This document shows positions 1 through 8,366 of a stretch of 64,000 nt of DNA, piece after piece. The notes beneath the pieces were generated by a model. It was not told the origin of the DNA. It saw only the letters and a list, made by a program, of their open reading frames with translations, and did no database searches. Where the stretch lies: NCBI GenBank assembly GCA_030684395.1, contig JAUXTT010000037.1, positions 1 through 64,000 of the forward strand, given 5' to 3'. Every line of letters starts with the position of its first letter. Position 1 is the stretch's first letter. This DNA comes from Bacteroidota bacterium. Lineage in GTDB: Bacteria > Bacteroidota > Bacteroidia > B-17B0 > Aurantibacillaceae. A program made the position numbers and the translations under genes.

Positions 1-695
1 TACTGTCTGCGTTCTTGAGCAAGTATTTGCATCGGTAATGGTACAAGTATAAGTACCGGATGCAAGGCCTGAAGCTGTAGCTCCTGTTCCACCTGAAGGA
101 GCCCATGCATAAGTAAGTGAACCTGTTCCACCCGAAGCTAATACTGTTGCAGCTCCATTAGAACCTCCATTACAACTTACATTGGTTTGTGAAGAGATGC
201 TTGATGTAAGTGCAGTTGGCTGAGTAATAGTTACTGTTTGTGTTCTTGAGCAAGTATTTGCATCAGTGATTGTACATGTATAAGTTCCTGAAGCAAGACC
301 CGAAGCTGTTGCTCCTGTTCCACCTGATGGTGCCCATGCATAAGTAAGTGAACCTGTTCCACCTGAAGCTAATACTGTAGCAGCTCCATTAGAACCTCCA
401 TTACAGCTTACATTGGTTTGTGAAGAGATGCTGGAGGTAAGTGCTGTTGGTTGAGTGATAGTTACTGTCTGCGTTCTTGAACAAGCATTTGCATCGGTAA
501 TGGTACAAGTATAAGTCCCTGATGAAAGACCCGAAGCTGTTGCTCCTGTTCCACCACTTGGTGCCCATGAATAAGTGTATGGTGCCGTTCCTCCGGATGG
601 AGTTACTGTTGCAGATCCGGTTGACATACCGTTACATGCAACATTGGTTGCAGAAACACTACTACCCACAGCGCAACTTCCCACGCAATAATGAA
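1..695 (-). repeat. 231-bp tandem repeats encoding SprB-type domains
   Basis: Equivalent sequence recurs at 2, 233 and 464, an exact 231-bp (77-codon) period. The two copies nearest the window edge are almost identical at the base level. The N-terminal-most copy (about 464-695) is more diverged, as expected if the array expands from the interior. The array continues beyond the left edge. Confidence 0.85.
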
Positions 696-1332
696 CAGTT
701 CCGTTAAAAAGTCTGTAACTGTATGTTGATCCGAAAGGGTATGATTTTCCAACCCCACCTACTACAGTCATATTGGCATCACTTGCCAGGGTAATATTGG
801 TTGTAGCAGAAGAAGTATAATTTACTCCACCACTTGCCGTATTCGTAACATAAAACCCATAGGTATTACCTGGCGGGATATAAACATTGAGCGTAATGGG
901 AATGGGAGTAGGAACATTATTCGCGGCTACATATAAACTATTTACCGTTCCCGCCAAAGTCCATGCGGCTGCGTTGGTCTCACTACCAACATAAGATCCG
1001 GATTTGTAATATATTTCATAAGTAGCGGTTGTGCCTCCATATAAATTTGCATCAAAGCTTGTAATAGTGATACCATTGGTGGCTGTTATATTAAACATAA
1101 CACCCCTGGACCCATTATTGGAAGCATAACTGGTGGCAAGTGTAGGGCATTGGGCTTTGGCTGCATGATGGAAATACAGACAACCTAACAAAAACAAAGT
1201 TTGAATGGAAAGCTTTGTTTTTCTGTGAAAGTAATTCAAATTATTTCGCTCAGGCGAAACAATGTTACCTGAAGTATTTTTATTTTTAAAAAATAAAATA
1301 CTCTTAAATAAATTGGCAATTGTGTGTTTCAT
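1..1332 (-). CDS. Secreted SprB-repeat surface protein, 3' part outside window
   Basis: The reading frame is open from an ATG at 1330-1332 through the left edge, giving 444 codons without a stop. The N-terminus has about 40 polar residues, then a hydrophobic stretch (around residues 42-58) ending AKAQC, which looks like a late signal peptide. Residues about 60-220 are a beta-rich domain. They are followed by Thr/Ser/Gly-rich 77-residue repeats with the SprB signature (CNGGSNGAAT, then GTYTCTITDAN). SprB-type repeat proteins are cell-surface adhesins in gliding Bacteroidota, usually exported by the type IX secretion system; the C-terminal sorting domain would lie outside the window. A TAnnTTTG match on the minus strand (1366-1373) is 33 bases before the ATG, but no good -33 box was seen. 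Family is clear; function as an adhesin is inferred. Confidence 0.8.
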   Translation of the reverse strand, partial: MKHTIANLFKSILFFKNKNTSGNIVSPERNNLNYFHRKTKLSIQTLFLLGCLYFHHAAKAQCPTLATSYASNNGSRGVMFNITATNGITITSFDANLYGGTTATYEIYYKSGSYVGSETNAAAWTLAGTVNSLYVAANNVPTPIPITLNVYIPPGNTYGFYVTNTASGGVNYTSSATTNITLASDANMTVVGGVGKSYPFGSTYSYRLFNGTVHYCVGSCAVGSSVSATNVACNGMSTGSATVTPSGGTAPYTYSWAPSGGTGATASGLSSGTYTCTITDANACSRTQTVTITQPTALTSSISSQTNVSCNGGSNGAATVLASGGTGSLTYAWAPSGGTGATASGLASGTYTCTITDANTCSRTQTVTITQPTALTSSISSQTNVSCNGGSNGAATVLASGGTGSLTYAWAPSGGTGATASGLASGTYTCTITDANTCSRTQTV

Positions 1333-1702
1333 AAAGAACAGGTTTATGGGTTTATAAATGTTTAACAAAACTAATTTTGGAGCCCCTTTTTTTTGTCCTC
1401 TGTTTAAATAGTTTCTTACCCATGTAAGAAAAATGAAGAAAATGTATGATATTGAGATTCGATTGCCTTTTTGTTTTGATTGAATTTTACCTGCATATAG
1501 TGAAGAGAACTCGGGCTTTAGCGCCTGGTATCGGATTGCCATGCAACGGATCGTTCGGTATTGTTTTGAAAATGAAAAGGCATTTAAATTGACACCTTCT
1601 ACTTTGTTACTTTCAGTGTCCATAATGTGGGTCATAAAGCCATTTTCACCTGGTCAAGTTTAGAAAGTCATTTTTTCTATCAACATAATCGTATCAATTT
1701 AA
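1333..1702. other. Intergenic region without a convincing gene
   Basis: This 370-bp stretch separates two minus-strand genes. It contains a 40-codon plus-strand frame starting at 1541, with no recognisable product and no clear ribosome site. The sequence around 1500-1660 is less AT-rich than its surroundings and could be a relic, but I could not assign it to a family. Confidence 0.5.
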
Positions 1703-2260
1703 TTAATACTTATATCCTGTCCCATCATCGCTATCTAAACGAACACCCAATCCTAATACCATTCTATTCACAAAATTGAAATAGGAAATTACCAGCGTAG
1801 CATCCAGAATTCCCTTATCGTCCAGACCAAGTTCCTTCAATTTTATGATAATCATCTCAGTTGTTACACTTGGAATTCTTGTAAGTTGCCATGCTAATTC
1901 ACATAAATGTAAGTCAATCTCTGGTAAACCTGACTTACTGAAATCCCTTTTTAACTGGTCAATTTTTGTGTTGTCTTTCCAATAATGATTTAATGCTTCT
2001 GCATGGTGAGTTTGACAGTAAGAACAATTGTTAGCGACACTCACTACTACAGCGATCATTTCTCTTTGCGCCCTGCTTAACGGAGATTTGGCAAACATTA
2101 TGGTCATGTATAATTCCATATGTTTTACGATTGATTCAGGATTTAAACTTTGTATTTTATGAACCTCAGCCAGTTTCCCTCTTTTGGCAACTAATTCATC
2201 ATAAATTGCTTTTAAATCACCTTCGGCTTCACTATGTTCAATTACTTTTATATATGGCAT
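1703..2260 (-). CDS. AhpD-like peroxidase-related carboxymuconolactone decarboxylase family protein
   Basis: This 185-residue protein has the AhpD-type CxxC centre (Cys79 and Cys82 in NNCSYCQTHH) followed by His85/His86, inside an all-alpha carboxymuconolactone decarboxylase fold. The start MPYIKVIE and the length match the uncharacterised peroxidase-related subgroup. In AhpD the two cysteines pass electrons to a peroxiredoxin; the subgroup's own substrate is not known. It is the last gene of the ten-gene minus-strand operon and begins immediately after the stop of the upstream gene with no spacer. Two thioredoxin-fold genes in the same operon suggest a thiol-redox role, which is inference. 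Confidence 0.85.
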   Translation of the reverse strand: MPYIKVIEHSEAEGDLKAIYDELVAKRGKLAEVHKIQSLNPESIVKHMELYMTIMFAKSPLSRAQREMIAVVVSVANNCSYCQTHHAEALNHYWKDNTKIDQLKRDFSKSGLPEIDLHLCELAWQLTRIPSVTTEMIIIKLKELGLDDKGILDATLVISYFNFVNRMVLGLGVRLDSDDGTGYKY

Positions 2261-2872
2261 TTATTTTGAAACAATTAATTTTTCTTTTAATAATTTACCT
2301 GCGGTGTCAGTAAGTGTAATATAGTATGTACCCGGATTCCAGCCTGAAGTATTTAAGAAAATTTGACTTTCGAAAATCTCATCCTTCTTATAGATTACAT
2401 TTCCTAAATTATTTGTTATACTCATTGAGTAATGTTTAATATAGTCATTGTTAAATTCAACGGTCGTTTGATCGTTTGATGGATTTGGGTATACATAAAG
2501 TCTTCCCGGCTCATTGTATTTTATGGTAATGGCCTTAACTTCTGTAAACTGAGAATAACCAAGCCTTAGCTTGTAATAATTAGCTGTGTTTAAAAGCGGG
2601 CTTTTATCTGTGAAGTTATATGGCGTGGAAGAACTACTACTTCCACATACTCCACCAATGTAACCAATTTCTACATAGTTTAAACTATCTGTGGAATGCC
2701 AAATAGTTATCCCGTTGCAGGTTGAACCGCTGTCTATTATCCAATACATCAAAACTTCTTTATGGATAGGGATCAAATAGAAATTAGAGAGGCTTATGTG
2801 TTGAGCTTTCGCGGAAACGAAATTTCCTAAAAGAGTTATAATTAATATTGTTCTCACAGTTTGTTTCACCAT
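2261..2872 (-). CDS. Secreted protein with T9SS type A sorting domain
   Basis: The 203-residue protein starts with a signal peptide ending near SAKAQ. The middle region looks like a beta-sandwich and has a Ser-rich, Cys-containing segment (CGSSSSSTPY). The last 75 or so residues, from LYVYPNPSND to the terminal KLIVSK, are a typical Por_Secre_tail type A sorting domain that directs export through the type IX secretion system and is cleaved at the cell surface. Function of the passenger is unknown. It overlaps the upstream small membrane gene by 7 bases and is contiguous with the AhpD-like gene downstream, so all are probably cotranscribed. Confidence 0.8.
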   Translation of the reverse strand: MVKQTVRTILIITLLGNFVSAKAQHISLSNFYLIPIHKEVLMYWIIDSGSTCNGITIWHSTDSLNYVEIGYIGGVCGSSSSSTPYNFTDKSPLLNTANYYKLRLGYSQFTEVKAITIKYNEPGRLYVYPNPSNDQTTVEFNNDYIKHYSMSITNNLGNVIYKKDEIFESQIFLNTSGWNPGTYYITLTDTAGKLLKEKLIVSK

Positions 2873-3069
2873 TTATTAGTTTGTTTGTTTACTTTCCACG
2901 ATGAATAAAGGGATACACCAAAAGGCACACAATATGTAAGTAACACTTTCAATATCAATTTAAAAGTCCAATCATCATTAAATAGTGCATCATAACTATT
3001 GATTGTATTTAGTACCGTACCAATAAGTAATGATATTTTTAGGGCTGTAAAATAGTTTTCCTTTCGCAT
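2866..3069 (-). CDS. NrtS-like small membrane protein
   Basis: This 67-residue protein has two hydrophobic helices separated by a short loop. Segments such as LLIGTVLNTINSYDALF and LLTYCVPFGVSLYSSW fit the small NrtS family, annotated as nitrate/nitrite transporters in other bacteria. The call rests on a short recalled pattern, so transport function is uncertain. It overlaps the thioredoxin gene upstream by 31 bases and the T9SS cargo gene downstream by 7 bases, which indicates translational coupling in the operon. Confidence 0.6.
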   Translation of the reverse strand: MRKENYFTALKISLLIGTVLNTINSYDALFNDDWTFKLILKVLLTYCVPFGVSLYSSWKVNKQTNKW

Positions 3070-3662
3070 ACTTCCATTAAATCAATAAACTCATTGATAA
3101 TTGTTTGCCCTTTGTCTCTTGCATACCAAAGGTGTAATTGCTTCTCGAAATCTTCCCATGAGATTTTACCCTTGTTGTTTTTCCAGTCCAACATAATTTC
3201 CTGTGCAGGTTTTGGTCTTGGTCCCCATGTGCATAAAAGTTCTCCGGTTTTATTGCAAAGAATCAATAATTTAGGAATAGCCTTTGCTCCATTTGAGAGA
3301 TGCTTTTCAATCAATTCAGGGTATGTGTCTCTTGAAACAATCTTAAGCACAGCCTTACCCTTCATACTTTCCGCAATTTTGTTGATCACTGGAATTATTT
3401 GAGCGCAATCACCGCACCATGCATCTCCAATTAATAGCCAATTACAACTTTGATTACTTCTATTAAGTTTTTGTATTATTTCCGGAACTAATTGTATCGT
3501 TTTATCAATTCTGTTCATTCTTTGAATGTTCAACATGGTAAACTCAAGCAATTTCTCGCTTTGATTGTTTCCGGTAGTTTTACCACCCGCTACCAAATTG
3601 TTTGCCAGCTCCCTGTATTCTGAATATGAGAGAGCCGATTTGAAAATTTTGTTTAAACCCAT
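3039..3662 (-). CDS. Cytoplasmic thioredoxin-family protein
   Basis: The protein is 207 residues with no signal peptide. A thioredoxin fold occupies the centre, with the redox motif WCGDC (Cys83, Cys86) and a cis-proline region at KAIPKLLIL. The long N-terminal helix region and the C-terminal extension ending in KTILQP match the PF14595-type thioredoxin group common in Bacteroidota and Firmicutes. It probably reduces a disulfide in an unknown partner. It starts one base after the upstream secreted thioredoxin ends, so the operon holds one predicted exported and one cytoplasmic thioredoxin side by side. Confidence 0.8.
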   Translation of the reverse strand: MGLNKIFKSALSYSEYRELANNLVAGGKTTGNNQSEKLLEFTMLNIQRMNRIDKTIQLVPEIIQKLNRSNQSCNWLLIGDAWCGDCAQIIPVINKIAESMKGKAVLKIVSRDTYPELIEKHLSNGAKAIPKLLILCNKTGELLCTWGPRPKPAQEIMLDWKNNKGKISWEDFEKQLHLWYARDKGQTIINEFIDLMEVCERKTILQP

Positions 3663-3663
3663 A

Positions 3664-4110
3664 CTACTTTACTTTTGCTACAACTTGTTCGCCCATTTCT
3701 AAAAATTCTTTTGATTTTCGAAAACCCGTCGCTTTCCCGATTAATTTTCCATCAGGTTGAAAATAAATGAGAGTTGGATAAGCTTCCACACTGTATTTGT
3801 CTGCCAGGGTTGGCCCTTCTCCTTTTTCCATATCCATTGCTACACATATAAAGTGTTTGTTATAAAAATCTCCAACAAGCTTATCGGTAAAAGTTTTGTG
3901 CTTCATCATTTTACATGGACCACACCAACTGGCGTATGCATCCAGAAAAATATATTTATTCTCTTTCTTGGCTTTCTCTAGTGCCTGTTGCCATGTTCCG
4001 GTAAAGAATTCAATTCCTTCTTCAGCTTTAATTTCTTTGTTTCGATAATTAAACCCATAAACGGATACTAAAGCAACGAGGCAAAATGATGCGATTACAA
4101 AAGTTTTCAT
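3664..4110 (-). CDS. Exported thioredoxin-fold protein
   Basis: The 148-residue protein has an N-terminal hydrophobic signal or anchor (residues 1-20), then a thioredoxin domain with WCGPC (Cys63, Cys66), DAYASW before it and a cis-proline at VEAYPTLIYF. The WCGPC motif and the KMMKHKTF segment fit thioredoxin_7/DsbD-gamma-like proteins that act in the periplasm. It overlaps the upstream 105-residue gene by 4 bases (ATGA type). Likely role: thiol reduction or isomerisation in the envelope. The substrate is not apparent. Confidence 0.85.
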   Translation of the reverse strand: MKTFVIASFCLVALVSVYGFNYRNKEIKAEEGIEFFTGTWQQALEKAKKENKYIFLDAYASWCGPCKMMKHKTFTDKLVGDFYNKHFICVAMDMEKGEGPTLADKYSVEAYPTLIYFQPDGKLIGKATGFRKSKEFLEMGEQVVAKVK

Positions 4111-4424
4111 ATATTCTTTGATATTAGTTTAAACGTTAATGTGTTGTTGTTTTGAATGATATTTACTTCAGCGCAATGGCTCAAATAAGTATACTCATAT
4201 TCCTCATTGAAATTTATTGATTGACCTGAAACCTGATTAAATAATCCCCGGCATTCCAATTTACCCTCAGGGCTGAATCTTGAAATAATATAGCCCTTAT
4301 CCTGTTTCTCAATATTAAACCATGAGCCGCAGCCTTCACCACTAAGCCATTTTATTGTTGTTGGTAAGTGATTTGGTTTATTGGGGCTCGGAACAATTTT
4401 ATGATATATTACTGCTTGTTTCAT
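4107..4424 (-). CDS. Uncharacterised 105-residue protein
   Basis: I do not recognise this gene. It encodes 105 residues with no signal peptide and no membrane segment. It is beta-rich, with a GxGSWF segment near residue 32 and several aromatic positions. It lies 17 bases after the 240-residue gene upstream and overlaps the exported thioredoxin gene downstream by 4 bases. The tight spacing and credible start (MKQAVIYHKI) make it a real operon member. No function is assigned. Confidence 0.65.
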   Translation of the reverse strand: MKQAVIYHKIVPSPNKPNHLPTTIKWLSGEGCGSWFNIEKQDKGYIISRFSPEGKLECRGLFNQVSGQSINFNEEYEYTYLSHCAEVNIIQNNNTLTFKLISKNI

Positions 4425-4441
4425 GTGTAGATAATTATGTT

Positions 4442-5164
4442 TTAATAATCACAGGGTATAGCCATGTTATTATCATTTCTTATTTGTCTTGCCGGGAACA
4501 TAGCTATTTCATTTGATAAAGGAATTGTACTAAGTGTTGGTTTTAATACGGGAGAGTTGCAAGTGACCCCAATTACAGCATAATTTGAAAGTGCCTTCAC
4601 GTTTCCTATTGGTGTTGGGCTCAGTGTTTTGGGATAAGCTAAAATTAATTTGTAATACCATTTTGGAGAGCCGCTTACAATTATTGTGTTTACAAACCTC
4701 GAACAGTTAGTGCCGTGTGGCAAAAATGGTCCGTACGGAATTGGTGAGGACAATTGCATTTGATTTGTCTTTCTGAAGGTTTTATTAAAATCAACCTCAC
4801 AATAGGAAGCATGCAGGTTTCCGTTACCGTGGCAGGACTCGTTGTTATGTAACTCCCATAGTATTTCGTTGTAATTCATTAAGCCGCCTTGTTCATTGAA
4901 TGCAGCTCGCGTTTTCATTTCAAGATCATGATCAGTGAATGAACTTCTTACTCTTCCATGTTGATATGGAGAATGATATCTGCCGAAGTCAAAATAATGG
5001 CATGCACCTGTAGATTTTTCAATTAATACAACCGCAGCATGACCAACTTTGTAATAATTTGATTTGTTTATACCAAGCCATTTTAATGGACTATCGTACC
5101 ATGCTCCGGCCTGCTTACATAATGTTTCAGGCCAGGCTAATGCTATTGCAATTCCACTATACAT
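4442..5164 (-). CDS. Uncharacterised conserved protein (DUF6695-like)
   Basis: The 240-residue protein has no clear signal peptide. It contains several conserved-looking catalytic-type segments: GHAAVVLIEK, YFDFGRYHSPYQHGR and HGTNCSRFVN, with His and Cys residues spaced like those of papain-fold (NlpC/P60 or LRAT-like) proteins. I recall a Bacteroidota family of this kind labelled DUF6695, but cannot confirm the name. It overlaps the NRDE gene upstream by 8 bases. The Cys/His pattern makes a hydrolase or acyltransferase possible; this is inference only. Confidence 0.65.
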   Translation of the reverse strand: MYSGIAIALAWPETLCKQAGAWYDSPLKWLGINKSNYYKVGHAAVVLIEKSTGACHYFDFGRYHSPYQHGRVRSSFTDHDLEMKTRAAFNEQGGLMNYNEILWELHNNESCHGNGNLHASYCEVDFNKTFRKTNQMQLSSPIPYGPFLPHGTNCSRFVNTIIVSGSPKWYYKLILAYPKTLSPTPIGNVKALSNYAVIGVTCNSPVLKPTLSTIPLSNEIAMFPARQIRNDNNMAIPCDY

Positions 5165-5894
5165 GAATGATTTCCTCTTTGGTTAATTTTAAAATGTGTG
5201 ATTTTCCGTTAATGATATCGAAATAATTAAAAACCGATTCGCCACTAGAAAAATGCACTTGTGAAATGCTTAATGTCATTAAATCTCCCTCTCCTTTCAT
5301 AATTATATCTTCTGACTTTCCTAATCCATGCTTCTTGTTGTGAAAATCAAGAATCATTGAGTCTTCAAAATCACTATGCTTTTCTAACCATTGGTTAAAG
5401 AGCAAGTTTCTTTTCTGTTGAATGGATGGATTGTACAAAGTTGCGGATGACCATATATGAGAAGTGGAAGCGTTTAATTTCTTAATGTACTTTTTCTGGC
5501 CATCCCATCTGAATTCATAAAAACAATTCAACTTTCCGGAGCTATAATCAAGCGTTAATAGTGTGAATGGCTCAACATTATTAAGTACAACTCTGTCAGC
5601 AAATTCGTTAGTATTCGAAAAATTAAAACTCTCCAAAAGAATTAACCCTCGGCTTTTTGAATAATTTTCTTGCTTAGTATGGTTTCCAAATGCGCCATTC
5701 AACAAACATGCAGTTTTTCCTTTTAACGACGAAGCAATCCATGTTCCGCCTGCCAACACATCCTTTGGATATACAAGCTCGAAAATACCCTTATTGTAAA
5801 TTGCAGGCGGTATAGTTTCACGGCTTGCCTTTTCGTCTCTGCTTGAGGTGAAATAAAAACCGTTTGGTGTTGGTATATAAGTTACTGTGCACAT
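5157..5894 (-). CDS. NRDE family protein (TANGO2-like)
   Basis: The protein is 245 residues and begins MCTVTYIP, with the second-position cysteine typical of NRDE/TANGO2 proteins. The family-defining motif appears as SSRDEKASR near residues 18-26, followed by GGTWIASSLKGKTACLLNG, which is the conserved GGTW and LNG part of the fold. The eukaryotic homologue TANGO2 has been linked to Golgi organisation and haem or lipid handling; the bacterial role is not established. It overlaps the DinB gene upstream by 13 bases and the next gene by 8 bases. Confidence 0.85.
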   Translation of the reverse strand: MCTVTYIPTPNGFYFTSSRDEKASRETIPPAIYNKGIFELVYPKDVLAGGTWIASSLKGKTACLLNGAFGNHTKQENYSKSRGLILLESFNFSNTNEFADRVVLNNVEPFTLLTLDYSSGKLNCFYEFRWDGQKKYIKKLNASTSHIWSSATLYNPSIQQKRNLLFNQWLEKHSDFEDSMILDFHNKKHGLGKSEDIIMKGEGDLMTLSISQVHFSSGESVFNYFDIINGKSHILKLTKEEIIHV

Positions 5895-6388
5895 GTTTTA
5901 ATATGTCTGATTGTTGAAGGGGCATAACCAAATGTACTTTTAACTAATGTGGTTAATTGCATTTCTGTTATTGCTACTTTTATTAATGCCTGGTGATGGA
6001 TACTGTGTTCCAGGTTGTAAGCAAGTTCCCTGTAAAAAGAGGATTGAATTAGAGAAGGCTCCTGACCTTGAACAGTTGAATAATCGGCAATAAATGTTAC
6101 GGGAAAATCAACCTTTATATCAAGTAACGCATTAATAATCTCTTCAATAGTTTTTGATGCAAAATAAACATCCGTCTCCAATTTCAAATCTCTTTGACGT
6201 GCATCATAGTTTACCTCCTTAGTCTGCTCACCTTTAAACAAACATTGGTAAAACTCTAAAATGTGCCGAACGTGCTGACCAATGGAGGCATTAGTTAATA
6301 TTTCAAGTTGGCGATTGTATTGTTCTTGAGTCAAACCTTTTAAAAGGTCGTTTATTTCTACAAGATTGTTGATGATGTGTCTGGTCAT
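5882..6388 (-). CDS. DinB-superfamily four-helix protein
   Basis: The 168-residue all-alpha protein fits the DinB/YfiT superfamily. Likely metal ligands are visible in GQHVRHILEF (His39 or His42) and in the C-terminal EHSIHHQAL segment. DinB-fold proteins include thiol-dependent transferases that use bacillithiol or mycothiol, and many uncharacterised members. A thiol-transferase role would suit an operon with two thioredoxins and an AhpD-like protein, but the sequence does not prove it. It is separated by 18 bases from the DUF4833 gene upstream and overlaps the NRDE gene by 13 bases. Confidence 0.8.
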   Translation of the reverse strand: MTRHIINNLVEINDLLKGLTQEQYNRQLEILTNASIGQHVRHILEFYQCLFKGEQTKEVNYDARQRDLKLETDVYFASKTIEEIINALLDIKVDFPVTFIADYSTVQGQEPSLIQSSFYRELAYNLEHSIHHQALIKVAITEMQLTTLVKSTFGYAPSTIRHIKTCAQ

Positions 6389-6406
6389 ATTTTGAATTTT
6401 AATAGG

Positions 6407-6964
6407 TTATGGCTTAATAATTTCTTTTATTTCTGCTGATGTTATTGGATCAAATGCGTTTACCTCTACATGTTTTATATTTGGAACTAAAAATGTCCCG
6501 CCATTTATGTTTACCAAGATGTTTTTTAATATGGTCAGCTTATTGTTTATATAGCCGTATACACGATATTTATTATCAGTTTCTGATTTAATAAGGTAAA
6601 ACTGCCTTTTGTGATAAGATACAAACTCGAATAAAAAAGTTTTTTTTTCTCCGTCAATGAGTTTGGAATGAACACCATATGCGTAATTTTTTTGCAAATA
6701 ACTCAACGGATCAATTTTACCATTTTGCGCGTATTTGATCCAGTAAGCTTTAATAGGTTCTTTTTCGTTAAGTTCTCCTTCCGAATTTTGGTTTAAGGTA
6801 TATACAATAGTATTGGCATTGGTGGTTCTTTGAATATAGAAAAGCAAATTTTTTACACCATCCGGGTTGGGGTATTGCTTTGTTTCAGAATCCCCTATCT
6901 TATTGTTAAAAGAAACTGTTAATGCTAAGATTCCTAAAAGAATAAATATGTTTTTCATCTCCAT
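6407..6964 (-). CDS. DUF4833 domain-containing exported protein
   Basis: This 185-residue protein starts MEMKN or, two codons later, MKN; both ATGs are usable. A hydrophobic stretch at residues 5-20 acts as signal or anchor. The body contains the DUF4833 pattern (NLLFYIQRTTNANTIVY, then PIKAYWIKYA and the C-terminal NGGTFLVPNIKHVEV). The function of DUF4833 is not known. It is the first gene of the ten-gene operon that continues down to 1703, and a 146-bp gap without an obvious consensus promoter lies upstream. Confidence 0.8.
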   Translation of the reverse strand: MEMKNIFILLGILALTVSFNNKIGDSETKQYPNPDGVKNLLFYIQRTTNANTIVYTLNQNSEGELNEKEPIKAYWIKYAQNGKIDPLSYLQKNYAYGVHSKLIDGEKKTFLFEFVSYHKRQFYLIKSETDNKYRVYGYINNKLTILKNILVNINGGTFLVPNIKHVEVNAFDPITSAEIKEIIKP

Positions 6965-7110
6965 GAGTTTTAAGAAAATTGATAATTACTTTAATCTAAT
7001 GAGGTAGTAGGAGAGAACAAGAGTTCCTTACACAGAAATTGAAAAATTCTTTAAGCAAATCGTAACTAATTGAATAGTAGTCTTATGAAATTAGGATAAG
7101 AGTTTAAATC

Positions 7111-7776
7111 TTAATGAACTTCGATATTTTTTATTTGGCTTTCCAATTCGGAAATGATGTCCTTTGCTACTTCTTTTTTTGATTTCAAAGGGAAGGATTT
7201 TACAGCATGATCTCTGAAAAGAATACTGATTTTGTTAGTATCAAATCCGAAACCTTCCCCATTTTCGTTGGTAGTATTTAATACAATAAAATCGAATTTC
7301 TTTTTATTCATTTTCCCTTTACCGTACTCGATTATATTGTCAGTTTCTAAGGCAAACCCAATGGATAGTTGGTGAGGGTCTTTAACCTTTCCGAATTCAA
7401 ATGCGATATCAGGGTTCTTTGTTAACTCAACAACCATTGTATCATCATTCTTTTTGATTTTGGACAACTCCCTATTCAATGGTCTGTAATCTGCAACTGC
7501 TGCAGTAAAAATAGCAATGTCAACACTACCGAAGTAGTGTCGACATGCCTTTAACATTTCCAATGCTGTTGTTACATGTACAACTTTAGTGTCGGGTAAA
7601 TTGCACCTTATGTTTGTTGGGCCTGTAATAAGAATTACTTCAGCTCCTTTGGAATACAACTCTTCGGCTATGGCATATCCCATTTTACCTGATGATGCGT
7701 TTGAAATAAATCTAACGGGATCAATAAATTCCTTGGTAGGACCTGCCGTAATTAATATTCGTTTTCCCTTCAACAT
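7111..7776 (-). CDS. coaB: Stand-alone phosphopantothenate--cysteine ligase domain (CoaB)
   Basis: The 221-residue protein contains the whole CoaB fold and no CoaC flavoprotein domain. Landmarks are ILITAGPTKEFIDPVR at the N-terminus, SNASSGKMGYAIAEEL, FTAAVADYRP and the nucleotide-binding loop SIGFALETDN, with KIKK supplying the lysine expected in the dimer flap. CoaB joins cysteine to 4'-phosphopantothenate in coenzyme A synthesis. I chose the ATG at 7776, one base after the upstream stop; a TTG four codons earlier (7788) would overlap the YceI gene. Most bacteria carry a CoaBC fusion, so this may be a second copy or a split arrangement. Confidence 0.85.
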   Translation of the reverse strand: MLKGKRILITAGPTKEFIDPVRFISNASSGKMGYAIAEELYSKGAEVILITGPTNIRCNLPDTKVVHVTTALEMLKACRHYFGSVDIAIFTAAVADYRPLNRELSKIKKNDDTMVVELTKNPDIAFEFGKVKDPHQLSIGFALETDNIIEYGKGKMNKKKFDFIVLNTTNENGEGFGFDTNKISILFRDHAVKSFPLKSKKEVAKDIISELESQIKNIEVH

Positions 7777-7777
7777 A

Positions 7778-8335
7778 TTAATATTCAATTTTCATTGTTA
7801 TATCAATTGTTTTGGCGATGTTTTTAGAAGGCTTTCCTTTTTCAAAAGCTATTTTATAATCAGCTAATACAATTTTTAATTTGGTATTAACTGTAACCTG
7901 GCCTCCTTTAACAGTGATTGTTCCCTTTTCATTTACCGGATTGGTGGTTTCTTTGATTGTCATTTCTCCTGATACAGTTGCATTATATACACCGTCCTTA
8001 GAGAAATTTATGTCTTTTAAATTTGTTATTTTTCCTTTAAATTTTGCTTTCGGAAATGCTTTAGTGTCGAGAAATTTTTCGCTATTAAAATGCTTTTGCA
8101 TTAGGGCTTTCTTGAATTCGAAACTTTGCATAGGCACAGAAACAACAACATCTCCGGACTCTTTACTTAATGTTGCTGTCGCCGCATAATTTACAGCACT
8201 TATATCTTCTGCATCGGTGTGCGAAAAAATATCAATTTGACTTTTTTTACTGATTAGTTTTTCATCCGTTTGTTTAAAACTGAGTAGAGAAACTGACACT
8301 ACTACTAATGCAACAATTGCTTTTAACTTTTTCAT
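7778..8335 (-). CDS. YceI family exported lipid-binding protein
   Basis: The protein is 185 residues with a signal peptide at 1-22. The body is the YceI lipocalin-like beta barrel: SQIDIFSHTDAEDISAVN, VSVPMQSFEFKKALMQKHFNSEKFLDTKAFPKAKFKG and the C-terminal TIDITMKIEY. YceI proteins bind isoprenoid or other amphiphilic ligands in the periplasm. The ligand here is unknown. The stop codon is one base away from the ATG of coaB, so the two are probably cotranscribed despite having no obvious shared function. Confidence 0.85.
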   Translation of the reverse strand: MKKLKAIVALVVVSVSLLSFKQTDEKLISKKSQIDIFSHTDAEDISAVNYAATATLSKESGDVVVSVPMQSFEFKKALMQKHFNSEKFLDTKAFPKAKFKGKITNLKDINFSKDGVYNATVSGEMTIKETTNPVNEKGTITVKGGQVTVNTKLKIVLADYKIAFEKGKPSKNIAKTIDITMKIEY

Positions 8336-8366
8336 ATGTAGATTTTATTGTTTTTAAGTTGCCATA

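Noticed and set aside
1-695. Regular repeats as a possible CRISPR array
   Set aside because: The period is 231 bp with in-frame conserved codons and no unique spacers; it is a protein repeat.
1500-1660. Possible transposase relic
   Set aside because: A translated fragment looked vaguely transposase-like but no motif or terminal repeats could be supported.
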